Assembly: GCA_003342815.1 (NCBI GenBank)
Contig: PTEX01000048.1
Location: 3,908,568 to 3,972,567 of the forward strand
Length of the DNA: 64,000 nt
Origin: Eudromia elegans
Taxonomy: Eukaryota > Chordata > Aves > Tinamiformes > Tinamidae
Direction of reading: 5' to 3'
Positions within the stretch are counted from its first letter, which is position 1; each line of letters begins with the position of its first letter. This document shows, one piece after another, positions 12,030-23,653 of the stretch. The notes under the pieces are model-generated. The model made no database searches, was not told the origin of the DNA, and saw only the letters and a list, made by a program, of their open reading frames with translations. A program made the position numbers and the translations under genes.

Positions 12030-14700
12030 GGAACCCTTCTTTCTCTCCACCTGAATTACCAGAAAATGTGTTTTTCAAGGAAATTTGTAAAAAAAAAATC
12101 CAAAACCAAAAAGTTGTTTTTCAGCCCACATTTATTTCCACGTCCATTCTATATAGGCAGAGGTTGTCATATATGATATTGCATCAGGGTACAAGAAGAT
12201 AAAGATTCAGAGCCTACTGTTCCAAAATGTGGGCATTTAGCATGGCTGAAAAGCTAACAGCAGAGAAAGCAGGCCGGTGTGTGGGGTGGTGAATTCAGGC
12301 TCTGAGTCCTCATAATAGATATTTCACTTGTTGATTCCTCAGAATATTTTTCTGTAAGTAGAGCTAATTTTGCTGGTTGGCTTTGTAAAATACTTTGAGG
12401 ATTATTGGCCAAAATGGCCAGCTAGGAAAAAGGTATTATGAATAATGTTAGTAGAACAGATGACACAAAGTCAAGCTGCTCCAGTTTTATTTGGTAGCCA
12501 AACACATGCTCCAGTTTTACAAATTATACTGGAAACTATCTAATTTCACGAGCACTTGCCACTCGGTGCCACAGCTTTGTGCCTCTGGCTCCACAGCTAA
12601 GGTGAACATAGTATAATTACCAGAGAATTTATGTCAGTTTTGTGGAAATTTTATGATTATTCACAGCTGAAACTTCAAATGTCTTAAAGCACTTGATAGG
12701 CATAGGGTTTCCCGTCATGAGTCCCCTGAGATCTACCTACAGCGCTGGCCATTGCACCTTGCAACTGGCCTCTCCGAGCCAAGATCTGGGCCCACACATG
12801 GAGTTCAGGCTCTGAGTTTATGAGCTGGGGAAAGCAATATTTCCCTTTGCTTCCATTAACTAATTCATAGGTGAAATCGGTGCAGGAATCGGTGCAGAAA
12901 GATTGGCAAGGGAGTGTCCATGGTGAACAAAGACGTTGTCCATATAGGTAATCGTCCATTTTCTTTATCAGCATGTTCTGTTCAATCACAAAAACAAGCA
13001 CAAATCCTAAGAAACTGAAAAATCAACATCTGCTAAACCTTTGCACTCTGGCACAGCCTGTCAGCTGTGCCTTACTCCAGATATTAGCTCAAATTGGCCA
13101 ATTTTTTAATCTTAAAGTGTTTTGTATGAGTACGGTTTAAGATACCTACAATGGAACAACTTTTTCCTATAAACTCCATTCATAAAAAGTATTTCTAAAG
13201 ACAAGAAAACCAGAGTCATTCAGATGATAATTTTCAGGGTTGTGCAGTCCAGAAAGCCTGAGCAATAAAGGAAACAGCAGGCTTGCCTCCCTATTTCCTA
13301 GCATTGGTCATATGGTAGTTTTAAGTCTTTCATTTTGCAGCTGAGGTGTGCTAAAAGCAGAGGGAGCAGCTATTCCCTGGGGCCAGTCCCTAAGCTGGGT
13401 CAACCCAACCACTTTTGATCATGAGATCCTGTGTTTGATGAGGCTGATGTAAAACCAGAGGCATCTGCTGGGGAGGAGCACAGCTGCTGGTGAGCGCGCA
13501 GGGGAAGCAGAAAGGTGGTGGCTCCAGGAAAATCGGCTTTGTCAGCTCCAATTTCATGTTAAAGATACAGTGGTTCTCGGCTAGTGCCTTTGATCTCCTC
13601 AGTAACCCACAATTTAAATTAAAATTTTCAAGGAGGGGAAAATAAGTGGCTTAAAATTAACTTAGTAGCATAAAATAATTCCTAACATTGTCTATAGTGT
13701 CTGATACCAGCCCCACTCATAAAGTATTACAGTTAAAATCTAGTCAATCAGCTTCTTTGTAGTAAGTAAAATCCCTGTATACGCACTCTGAGGTTAAGCA
13801 AGACACATTTTTCTTCATTTGGCTGCGGAAGGGATGGTTTTCATAATTTTTCCCATTAAAGACTAGGAAGAAATCTCTCTTGAATGCAGTGAGCATCCGC
13901 AGAGTTAGTAAAATGGGCTGAGAACCACGAGGGTTTTTGACAAAATGGTTGTTTCAAAACAGAAGCAAAAGACACAAATCAGTGAAATAAATAACACATA
14001 AATCAAGTAGAAAATTTTTTTTGTTTGAGCCCTAACTATCTGATTTTAGCACCATTTTGGGCTACCTATATAAAAAAATAATTTTGTGAGCCTCTGTGGT
14101 GTGGGAACTTCATCAGCTTCTCAAAATAACATTTATTTTCAGTAGTGCAGAAATGAGAGGTATGAGTCAAAAATCAAGGTCTTTTTATACTACATGCTGT
14201 ACACAAAGAGAGGAAGAAGCTGGCTCTGGTGCTAAAAGATAACGGTCTGGAGAGGTGAGACTGCACTAAAACGCAAGTCCCACTTTCGTTACGTTATAAA
14301 AGAGGAACTAACAGCTACATACATCACGCACAGGACTGAATCACAATTTTATCTGAGGCAAGATGAGAAACTTGCAGCTTGGAAATAAATTCTATTTCAC
14401 ACAATATTAATCCCAGGCTGGCAGGTCTGATCCTGCACTGCAAGACAGTCGAGCTAATGGACTGGCACATGCACCTGGTGGTGATTGAGGGCAGTTTGAT
14501 GCAAAAATGGACACTGGTGGAGATGCTATATTGTGGCTTTGAGGTTTATTGCCAGCTCGGGGCTGGCACCCTGCGTGCATCTTTCTGAGCCCGAGAAGGA
14601 AGCAAGCAAGGTGCTGGTCTCTGTTTCCTTTTTTCTTTTTTGCATTCTCCGAAGTGGTTTGCACAACAGTGGCTTGCTCACAGCAGCTGCCCTCCAGGGC

Positions 14701-15060
14701 TTGCAAACTGGAGGGTGCTGCTTGGTAAACGAAAGTGGAACAACCGCCCTCTGCCCCGAACCTTCTGAGAAGCCGCGTGGAGGCAGCCCCGAGCTCGCAG
14801 TCACCAGGGGATTGCACCCGTCCTTCTGCGCAGAGGAAACTCATCCGCAGCCCCGTCGTCTCACAGCTTTGCAAGCGGCAGACGTGTCCTGCTTACCTGC
14901 CACGTCATCGCGCAACTCGGGAGCCTCCGGAGCGGAAAGCCAAGCTCAAAGTCGTAGTAACTCATATCCTCTGTGGATCTGCAGAAAGAGGACCTGAAAC
15001 TCACGCTCACCGGCGGGTTGTACAAGTTGCAGAAAAAAACCGCCAGCCTCAAGACCAGGG
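14701..15060. promoter_or_regulatory. CpG-island-like block, candidate promoter
   Basis: By hand count this 360-base block has about 25 CpG dinucleotides and about 58% G+C. That gives an observed/expected CpG of roughly 0.8, above the usual CpG-island thresholds for length, GC and ratio. The flanking kilobases have only sporadic CpGs. CpG islands in amniotes usually mark promoters kept unmethylated in the germ line. A strong splice-donor match lies inside the block on the minus strand at 14891-14896, and an octamer motif lies just beyond its right edge at 15204. No TATA box stands out. Transcription direction is not settled, but the donor favours leftward (minus strand). Confidence 0.6.
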
Positions 15061-15106
15061 TCTGGTCCTCAGGCATGACTGGGAGTTTTGCATTAGAGAT
15101 AACGTT
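14897..15106 (-). other. Candidate splice-bounded exon, 70 open codons
   Basis: Read on the minus strand, this stretch is entered by 'tttgcttaacacag' (acceptor-like, AG just right of 15106). It leaves through 'ggcag' followed by 'gtaagc', a strong donor at 14896. The length is exactly 210 bases and the frame is open throughout with phase-0 ends. The translation begins NVISNAKLPVMPED, contains LRLAVFFCNLYNPP and STEDMSYYDFELG, and ends CAMTWQ. An internal ATG at 14965-14963 would give a 23-codon coding start (MSYYDFELGF...) if the upstream part were 5' UTR. I do not recognise the protein. CpG-rich DNA has few stop codons, so openness alone is weak evidence. It could also be a non-coding first exon of a lncRNA. 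Confidence 0.3.
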
Positions 15107-15203
15107 CTGTGTTAAGCAAATAAAATGCATTCCTTGTGTCAGGTCTTCAGCTGCATTTTTTTTTTCTTTTTTTTTTTCTGAACAGTGAAATGGTGGCTTA
15201 TGC

Positions 15204-15211
15204 ATTTGCAT
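15204..15211 (-). promoter_or_regulatory. Octamer motif (ATGCAAAT on minus strand)
   Basis: Exact POU/octamer sequence in minus-strand orientation, about 150 bases upstream of the CpG-rich block if transcription runs leftward. A CArG-like 'ctaaatatgg' follows immediately. The motif is short and could be coincidental. Confidence 0.35.
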
Positions 15212-15736
15212 CTAAATATGGCTACAAGATTAGGTAAGCATGATAATAACAGGCTGTGGAAACGCACTGACCACAACTCAAAGCGTAAGTCACAGTGTAT
15301 GAGAATACACATGTTTGGGGGTTAGGTTTATGAGAAATAGAGATATGAATGATGCTGTGCTTGTGAGGCATGGGCCTCATGTTTTCTTAATGCCAGGAGT
15401 GATTTATTTCTTGTAAACAGTTTTGCTCAATTGGGGCATCCAGTTACTACAGACCTTGTTTGATATAAAAACTAACAGCAAAGAAAAATATTGCCCTAGC
15501 AAGGTTTAACTGGTTGTCAGTACAAACATGTGGCTGGACATGAATTCCGCTGCTTGAAATACCCTCTAGTCGCTCAGCAACATCTTAATGTCAAGAGGAG
15601 ATTATAGTCAGCGTTCCCATTGAGCCATGACTCAGAGGTACTGTATGGAAAGAGGATATTTCCAGAAAAAGAGTGATATGGAAACTAAACACAGAAGTGC
15701 TGGAAATCTTCTCTTCCATTAAAAAAGAAATAAAAT

Positions 15737-15935
15737 GAAAAAGAGAGAGAAAAGAAGGAAAGAAGGAAAGAAAGAGAGAATGAGAGAGAGAAAGCGAGAA
15801 AGCGAGAAAAAGAGAGAAAAAGAGAGAAAGAGAGAGAAAGAAAGAGAGAAAGAAAAAAGAGAGAAAGAGAGAGAAAGAATGAAAGAGAGAAAGAAAGAGA
15901 GAGAAAAAAGAGAGAGAGAAAAAAGAAAGAAAAAG

Positions 15936-16030
<95 letters not shown>

Positions 16031-16031
16031 N

Positions 16032-16126
<95 letters not shown>

Positions 16127-16133
16127 GAAAAGA
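15737..16133. repeat. Long polypurine tract with (GAAA)n microsatellite
   Basis: Nearly 400 bases are purine-only on the plus strand apart from T at 15781 and 15880. The left half is degenerate GA/GAAA. From about 15937 to 16126 it is an uninterrupted (GAAA) array of about 47 units, with one N at 16031 that keeps the phase (probably A). The tract explains the long Phe/Leu/Ser and Lys/Arg/Glu frames found here, which are not genes. Mirror-symmetric polypurine DNA of this length can form triplex (H-DNA). Confidence 0.98.
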
Positions 16134-16869
16134 TACATGAAAGGGTAACTGCTGAAGTGGAAGTTCAGCTGCTGCTGCAAACATTATGAAAATACACTTT
16201 ACATGCACGGTTCCTCATGTATAACTACATTTCACAGCACATTTCATCACCCACCCTTGCCCTCCCTTTTGTAATTCAGAAAAGATGCAGGAAGAAACCT
16301 TGCTTCTCAACAAGAATAAGTGCAAAATCTCAGGAAGGTGACATTTTTGCAAAGCAAGAACTCCGATAGCTTTAAATGGCGTAGGTTTTGCTTGCGTTGC
16401 ATAAAAGCAGACTATTAACATACCTTAGATACTTTGAAACGTATGGAAATGTTTTAAAAAAAAAACACGGAATGAAGAGATTGGCCCCAGTGAAATTTAC
16501 ATTAAAAAAAAAAAACAAGGAGACACTTAAATATTCATAGTTTCCATTTCTAATCTTTCTCCCCATAAGTTTTTTGACATGTACATAATTCTCAGCTATG
16601 TTTGCGAGATGCCCAACATTCTGAGGTTAGATGCATATTTCTTGTTTGGATCCAAAGAAGTTATTTTAAAAGTTCTGATCCTGTACAGACTTAAACACAA
16701 GTAACTCTAAAATGGCTGCAATGGTATAGTTTTAGAGGTCGACATACACACATATGCATAAAAATATCTATAGGATCAGATAGAGAATCTAGGTGGGATA
16801 AGAATAACCTATAATTTACAATATGCTGAGCGTAAAGAGTCATAGATCAGATTCATAAGATCCATTTGG

Positions 16870-17375
16870 AAGACAGTCACTGCTCGTGGTGCACCCTAAG
16901 GGTCAATTCTGTGGCCAATATTGTGTAACATCTTCAGTGATGACCTGGGCAGTGGGACGGAGAGCACCCTCTGCAAGTTTGTACAAAATATCTAAAACTG
17001 AGCAGATAGAAAGATAGATCACAGTGTAGTGCTGCCATTCAGAAGGACCTCAACAAGCTGGAGAAAGAGGCTGACAGGTACCTCAAGAAGTTACACAAAG
17101 GAAAATGCTCCTAAAGAGGGATAATCCCATGCAGGACAGCTTGGAGATTAGCTTGCTGGAAAGTAGCTTGGCAGAAAATGTCCTCTGGGACAACAAGTTG
17201 ACCACAAGCCACCAACGTGCCCTTGTGGCAAAGAAGGCCAACAGAATCCTGGGCTGCATTAGGAAAGGTGGTGTCAGCAGGCCGAGGGAGGTTATCCTCA
17301 GCCCTGGTCAGACCTTTGTAGAAGCTGATGGATTCAGCTCTGGTCATGACCATACTGGAGTATCTCTCACAGGAG
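16870..17375 (+). mobile_element. Avian CR1 LINE fragment, ORF2 RT 3' half, rearranged and broken
   Basis: The sequence follows avian CR1 ORF2 in sense orientation. It starts just before the 'ggtca-tt-ctgtggccaatattgtgtaacatcttcagtgatgac' region (CR1: GSVLGPVLFNIFINDL). It passes through 'cagaaggacctcaacaagct' and 'gacaacaagttgacc' to the 'gtggcaaagaaggccaac' block. Translation around 17170-17290 gives ALVAKKANRILGCIRK, a hallmark of CR1. Several stops and indels interrupt the frame, including in the catalytic region. Near 17293-17345 the CR1 order is disturbed: 'tcagccctggtca' recurs as 'tcagctctggtca' about 40 bases later before 'ccatactggagtatct' resumes CR1. No 3' UTR is present. Confidence 0.93.
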
Positions 17376-20300
17376 AAGAGGCCGAGATTTGGTCTGAGTG
17401 CTGTGGATGGAATCCTCAGGCAAGTACCTTGTGCTGAAAGAATTTTCCTTTGACATTTTTCAATGCAATTTTTCATTTCACCTGAGCATTTTCCAGTTCT
17501 CTGTGTGCAGTGTCCAATTCCTAGCAGAGACTGGCCTAGAGAATGTCCAGTTATGACACTGGCCATAGAAATAGTTTGTAATCAGAGGCTGAATTGAATT
17601 TCTTGACAAAGAGCAAAATTTATAGGTATTCTAATCCTGAACCGTACACAAATTTTGTGGTTGTCTGTAATGTTTGCTTTCGTTATTGCAGAAGACCTAG
17701 ACCTCAAAGTCTGCACAAAGCCTATTAAAAGTGACTTCCTCTGTTAAGAAAAAAAAAAACAAAAAACACCCTACAGTTCAACCCAGAAACATCTAACATT
17801 TACACACTCCAAAAGTAGCTTTGCAAGTGTCTGGGTGAGGCCACCTCCAAGATGCACCAAGGTGGTGGGAGGTGGCTGGTGTCTGGGGGCTAGAATAAAT
17901 CATCCAGTGGGACAGAGCTGATACATGAGCCACCAACTAGATGAGAATAAGGTAAGTGATAACCAAGTAGTGAAAGCTGCTAAGCTACTGCTGGCCAACA
18001 ATGTAGAGAGTGCACTATATTTTCTTTTTTTTTTCAAGATGGTCATTTTTAGGCTGTATGGCATGAGAGATTTTTATGAAAGGAATCACAGGAATAGCAC
18101 TAAAATAGGTTTATGCCTTTTCATGGAAAAGCTCTTCCAAATTTGTGCAGCAACCTGGAAGGCCATAAGGCTATGAAGATGACTTTCAGAAAGAGAGCAG
18201 GTAGACAACAAATATTATCTTCACAGGTAGCTCAGAGCCTCTACTTCCTACTAGAGAAAGAGGTGGACCAAAATCATATGGACTCTTGGAGTCCATATCC
18301 AAGAAATTGGATTTCTTCAGCTGTAATTTGGAAGAGAATCCAGGCTATGGCTATTGTAGCACTAAAGATCCTATTGCTGCTAGCATAAGCTGGAGCCTTT
18401 TCCAAAGAGAGATAAGCAGTGAAGGATGTAATATTGAACCATTCTGCCAGCCCGGAGGTGACCCTTCTGAAATAGCCTTGAGGCCTACATGTGCATGGCA
18501 ATGCAGTGAGGTACATCCCACACTGCTTTCACTGTATCTTTTCTGTGGTTAGGAGAGGGCTTCAGTGCTCAGGGATGTCAGCTGGGCATCCTTCCTGAAC
18601 ACTAAATTTATTTTAAAATGTAAATATTGCTGATGTGTGCACTTAGCCTTGATGAAGTCATTAATGTGGTTTCCAGCAAACTGTTCATAAAATTCATGGC
18701 TGCACTTAATTGCTACCATGTTCTTCCTCCTCACATATTCTTATATTAATATGAAAAAAATGTTGAAAGACCCAATAAACTGCACACAGAAAAGGAATGC
18801 TTGAATTGAAGTAAGATCACCACAGATATGCAGGCCTGTTGTCAAACAGTGTATTATGTGTCACTTAAAGCACTGAACAATGCTCCAGCCAGCAAGATGG
18901 CTCAGGTCAAGTTCTGATGACTCAAATGTCACCAGCATTTGCATGACACTGTGTGCCACAGACACACAGGGAGCGCTGGGAGATCCGACTGCAGCTTCGG
19001 TGCACTAGTTGTGTCACTACTTTGGTGATACTCTGTTCCCACAATACTGAATGGCAGGTTCACTAAAGAAGACAATTGGTGAATAATGCTTTAACAAAAG
19101 GTAGGATTGCCTAGCCTGGGAAAGCTGGATTTTCTTCTTATGCAATGCTTCTGAACTTATGCCACCAGAGAAGTCCAGGGCAATGTTGAGGTGCTAGCTA
19201 AACCTGCTTTCCCTGGGGTCTTCTTGTGGCCATTTGCAGACCAGGGAGCACATAACTTGCTGGCTAATATTTGTGTGGTGCTACAAGCTGTTTGGTTTTT
19301 TTCCGTGCTGCAGACTTACAATGTTTCTGCAGAGAGAAAGAACCACATGCAAAGCTCCAGAAGTGTGTTCCAACCCTTTGAAGGTACTGCACTTACTTCT
19401 AGCTTGGTGCAGAAGAGAGTTAGGATTAATCTCACCTAGCTTTAGTTTTCTAGAAGCTGAACACCTTGCCTGACCTGTTTGTTTAGTCTCTCTATATTCA
19501 ATTGCATTTTCAGAGGGCACTGAATGCTGCCTGTCTTAGCCTAGCATATAGAGACATACTATCCCTGGGAAGTTTCTCCCTCTTCCTGATTCTAATCCCA
19601 TCCTGATCTTTCCCTCCTGACTGCAGTAGGCATCTCTCCGTGGAGGCCTTGCTGCTCCAGGCCTTGCAGCTAGAATTGCCGTCTTTCTAGCTCAAGTGTC
19701 CAGGGAAATTTTGACCAGTGACTGCACAATAAAGAGTATTGGAAGGTTACAGACTTAATACAAGTATTGAATGAGAATATTGTGCTTTGTAGGCATATCA
19801 CAAATCCAAGAAATCAGTGTAGTTATGTTAAGCATGCATTCGACTTCACATCCTATTTTTTCCAACATAGGTTCCTGGAAGTCATTGTGAGTGGACCAGG
19901 ATTCTCCATCTGGTGGGCTGGATGGCTGGTGCTACTGCAGCAGAGCACAATGCGAACTACTGTCTGGACTTTCCCTAAGTGGTTCTTTCATCCTGACTTA
20001 GAGTTTTGGTTCTGCAGACAACCTAACAGCTAGCAGCTGATGGCTGGAGGACTAGCCATCTTCTACTGCAGAAATCTGGTGTGCTGGTGACATTCAGCTG
20101 AGGAAGCATCTATCTGCACGTAACACCACGTAGCTCCTCAGGACAAGAGTGGGAATACATTTTTCAGCTAGCAACTGTGGGTGAAACAAGTTGGCAAGCA
20201 GAACATAACCATCCCAGTCAGGTTTCAGCCAGGACTTGGGGAACGACACTTTGATTTTAAAGCAGCCTGGCTGCAGTAGAATCATGAGGAAAATCTTTGT

Positions 20301-21592
20301 TTCCTGCCTCCCTCCAGACACTAACATTCAAAGCTTAGCGAGAGGCATCTACAAAATGTTTGAGGGAAGACATCACCATCTGGAATGGAACTGCCGAAAA
20401 GAGGGCAAGAAAGACTCCTTTTTCACAAGTAACTTGTTTAATAAAAATAAAATTCCTCTTGCATTTCTGACATGGGACTGTAACCACTCCACCCTAACTC
20501 GCTTTGTCATACTCAGATCTATGAAGTAAGAGGAAATTATAGAAATTTATCATGTCTGGGTTCTCAGGATTGATTATGACTTGCTGCTTTTATCTTCCAA
20601 ACAGTCACTAAATCTAATTGCCTTGTTGTAATGGATTAACCCCTGTGGTCCACAGTAGCATTTATATTGTGTTCAAAGAGCATGTTATAGAGTTAGGGCA
20701 CTTTTTTTGCAGCAAAGTACGTTCAAAGCATGTAAGCACTCGTTGGGCATAACTCACCCTTTTGTGGATCTTGGGGGCCTAACTAGCTCATTGTGTTACT
20801 GTTCTGCAAGGATGAATTTCACATCATTGTGGCAGCAACTACATATGGGTCAAGGGGCCTACCAGTGTAGCCATTTCTTTGTAATTACAATGCAAGCAGC
20901 TTTTGAAAACCTGAGTTCAAACACTACTTTACTGTAGTAAAGAACATTCCCTTGGTGATATTCCTGGGATCAGTAGTAGTAGTCATAGTAGTATCTTAGC
21001 CCTGGGAGACCTGAACTATAGGGTCAGGTCCACAAGAAAGGCTATATAAATACAGTCCTGGTGTTAATAAAGTTACAACCTAAGTTGGCTTGCCTGGTGT
21101 TTGCCAAGGACGCACACACAGACCGTCATTGTGACTCACCTGGCCCCAGCATCTCGTAAATTGGTGGTGTTATGATCTTGTACTTGAGCTGCAGATGCAA
21201 GGCAAGGAGAACATATGTCTGCAGATAGCAGCAGCAGCAAGGGGATGCAGCAACTGCTGCTTGGCTTGACAACCGGTAGTCAAAACACACTGGTGATCTA
21301 CACCCTGATGTGTTTCTTTGGAAGCAGCATGGCAGAGGAAACTTATAAGGAAGGGTATGTGGGAAAGTATGTGAAGAACTAAGAGAAAGTGGAAAATTCA
21401 GAAGAGGGAAAGGACCTTAGGAGACATCATGTGCAAGAGCCACTGGTGCTAGATGAAGAACACACATATCCATATCTGTATCAAGAGAGGAATGAGAGTG
21501 CTGTGGGATAGAAAGGGGAAAAGAGAAATGGTGACAAGAAAATGTCACACCAAATGTCACCAAAGCTATATCATATTTTTAGATGAGATCCA

Positions 21593-21896
21593 ATGTGGAA
21601 CAATTTTGAGAAGGAAGAGAGGAGAGGGATGATGGTGAGTCAGAGGGAAAGGGGAAAAGCTGGATTGAAGTGTTTGGTTACACTGAAGATGTGGAGTTGT
21701 CTGGAAAAAGCTAAAAATTACTTAGCTAGAATGCCAGCAGAGTTAGAGGAGGGTGTAGAGGATAAGAGGGAAATCAGCCAAGTCTTGGACTTTCCACAAG
21801 ACAGTCTCTGCTCACCAGAGGGGACGAACAAGAAGCGGCTGAGGGAGAGCCACGTCCTCGGCAGGCAAGGCTGGGCAGAGGAGGAGAGAAACAAAC
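21593..21896 (+). other. ATG-started open frame ending at a strong splice donor
   Basis: An ATG at 21593 opens a purine-rich frame of about 101 codons that runs into 'aaacag' followed by 'gtaagg', a near-perfect donor. The frame stays open past it to 21955. The inferred peptide is Glu/Lys/Arg-rich with no motif I recognise. Upstream, 'catatttttag' could act as a weak acceptor. Low-complexity purine bias keeps stops rare here, so this could be chance. Confidence 0.15.
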
Positions 21897-23595
21897 AGGT
21901 AAGGCTGGGAACGAGGAAGGGAGGCAGAACCCACCATCAAAGCGGAGTCCAGTAACAGAGACCCAGGAGGAGCACCGGCCATGCATGACGAAACCAAGTC
22001 CAATGGGCAGCTCTTTAGAGAGGATAAATCACACAGCTGCAAAGCGCTTCCAGAAGAACAAGTGGATGTGGAGATTCACCTCCACAAACAACGCTATAAA
22101 GGAGAAGTGGATCAGGTTCAAGATTCAAAAAATGGATTTTTAGTGGAATTATCTTTTTGATTCATTTCAGAGGGAATAGGATTCAGTTGTAGTTCAGTCT
22201 CCAAATTCAGTATGAATATAATCTAGCATATTCTTTCTTTGATCATGTAAGACCAAATAACAATCTCATATCAGTGTGAAGTAAATGTTTAATAATTTCA
22301 AACAAAAGTGTAGAAAAGGTAAACCTATATCTCTAAGTGTTTTACTTTAAAGGAAAATGACTTCTCCAATACATGTTAGTGGGTGCACAGTTGCCAATCT
22401 ACTAGGTTTATTTCACTTTTTACAAAGTACTTTTAATTAGAATGATTAAGGAAATTCTTGTCTTAACCATTAAAAAAATAATTACTGTTAAAGATCTCAT
22501 ACTCTCCCAAGTCGGTTTTAAATTTTGATCGACATACTGATAAAAGTTTAAATGAGATGCTTCACAAAAACTAGATGTCATTGCAAAATGTGATCAGTTT
22601 AAAGCCTGTCAAATGAGAATGTATTTTAGTTACAGAATTTGCTATAAAATACTTCTCCACTGACTTGAGTTCCATCTCGAGTACGAACTCTAGTTCCACC
22701 TCTACATTTGGTTTCCAGAGGTTAGTTCAGGATGCATTGCTGATCACTACCTTGTTGTCTTCTGACCCGTCTTTAACTCCAATATTTTCCCACTGTAGCA
22801 AGTCACGAGGCTTCACACGGGCAGGCTGAGATTCCTATGTCTAGGGATACATCATTACTGTGGATATAACCATGACATATTTGCAATCAACAAACCTTTC
22901 TTATCTGAGATGAGCTTAACTGTACTATTCAGAATCTGCATTGCAGAATAATTTATAGCAGTTCACCAGGACACAAGCTGATACAGAGAAAGAAAACAAC
23001 ATTTTTATGCACAGATCCTGCAGGGTGCTGTAACTTGGGTTAACTGTTTCACTGCCTTTTAAGGAAATTTGTTAATTAGGGTAGACCACAAAAATTTGCC
23101 TGTTAGGAATGCAAATTCAGTGCTGCTTTCCCTATGCACATATTTTTATGCTGGCGAAGGTAATTCTGGATGTTTCTGTGGTGTCCTTCAGGATTCTTAC
23201 TCTGAATATTAGTGTAGCACTGGTTTCAATTCTATCTAGTGGCGATGAGTTCCCCAAGTTAACTATGACTAAAGGGTGGGCTGAGAAAACAGCCTTTGAG
23301 AAATCTGCTCTCACCTCAAAGCCCAGGTCTTGCTGGAGTGGTGGCCCCTCCATGGTAGACCTGGAAGGAGGCTGGAGACCAACTGCAACCCTTTCAGGCG
23401 TGCTCCAAGTATGAATGTACCTGTGTCAGGCAAGTGCCCTTCTAAGGTCCTGGGCAAGTGAACCTCTCAGCACGCCCTCCAAGTGTCACGTCTGCAAAAT
23501 ATGACCCTTCCCTTGAGTGGTGGCCATGATGCTTCCTATGCAAAGGTGGGAGTGTGTTTGCATGGGTCAAAGAGAGAAGGCTGGTTCTGGCCAAC

Positions 23596-23653
23596 AGAAG
23601 AAGAAGAAGAAAAAAAAAAAAGAAAAAAAAAGAGGAAGAAAAAGAAGAAAAAA
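23596..23653. repeat. Polypurine tract, 58 bases
   Basis: Uninterrupted A/G run rich in GAA and A runs. It yields a Lys/Glu-rich spurious frame. Confidence 0.97.

Larger units (their letters stand above)
8641..14700. other. Unique non-coding sequence with short simple repeats
   Basis: No gene was recognised. Items listed separately are a GAAA-loop hairpin (9041), a Z-DNA-prone tract (9536), a GC-rich patch ending in a long A run (10085-10353), a tandem 13-mer (11764) and a 22-base A run (12008). A near-consensus plus-strand splice donor (TAG followed by GTAAGT) sits at 9067, with no matching acceptor that I can defend. Confidence 0.55.

Noticed and set aside
14400-14455. 'ggtctgatcctgcactgcaa', similar to the end of a palindromic amniote repeat
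   Set aside because: No inverted partner nearby and under 25 bases long.
14407-14997. Overlapping 150-codon frames on both strands across the CpG-rich block
   Set aside because: CpG-rich DNA is poor in stop codons on both strands. Only the splice-bounded 14897-15106 part has extra support.
15591-16208. 205-codon Phe/Leu/Ser-rich minus-strand frame and its Lys/Arg/Glu plus-strand counterpart
   Set aside because: Produced entirely by the GA/GAAA purine tract; no stops are possible in such DNA. Not a gene.
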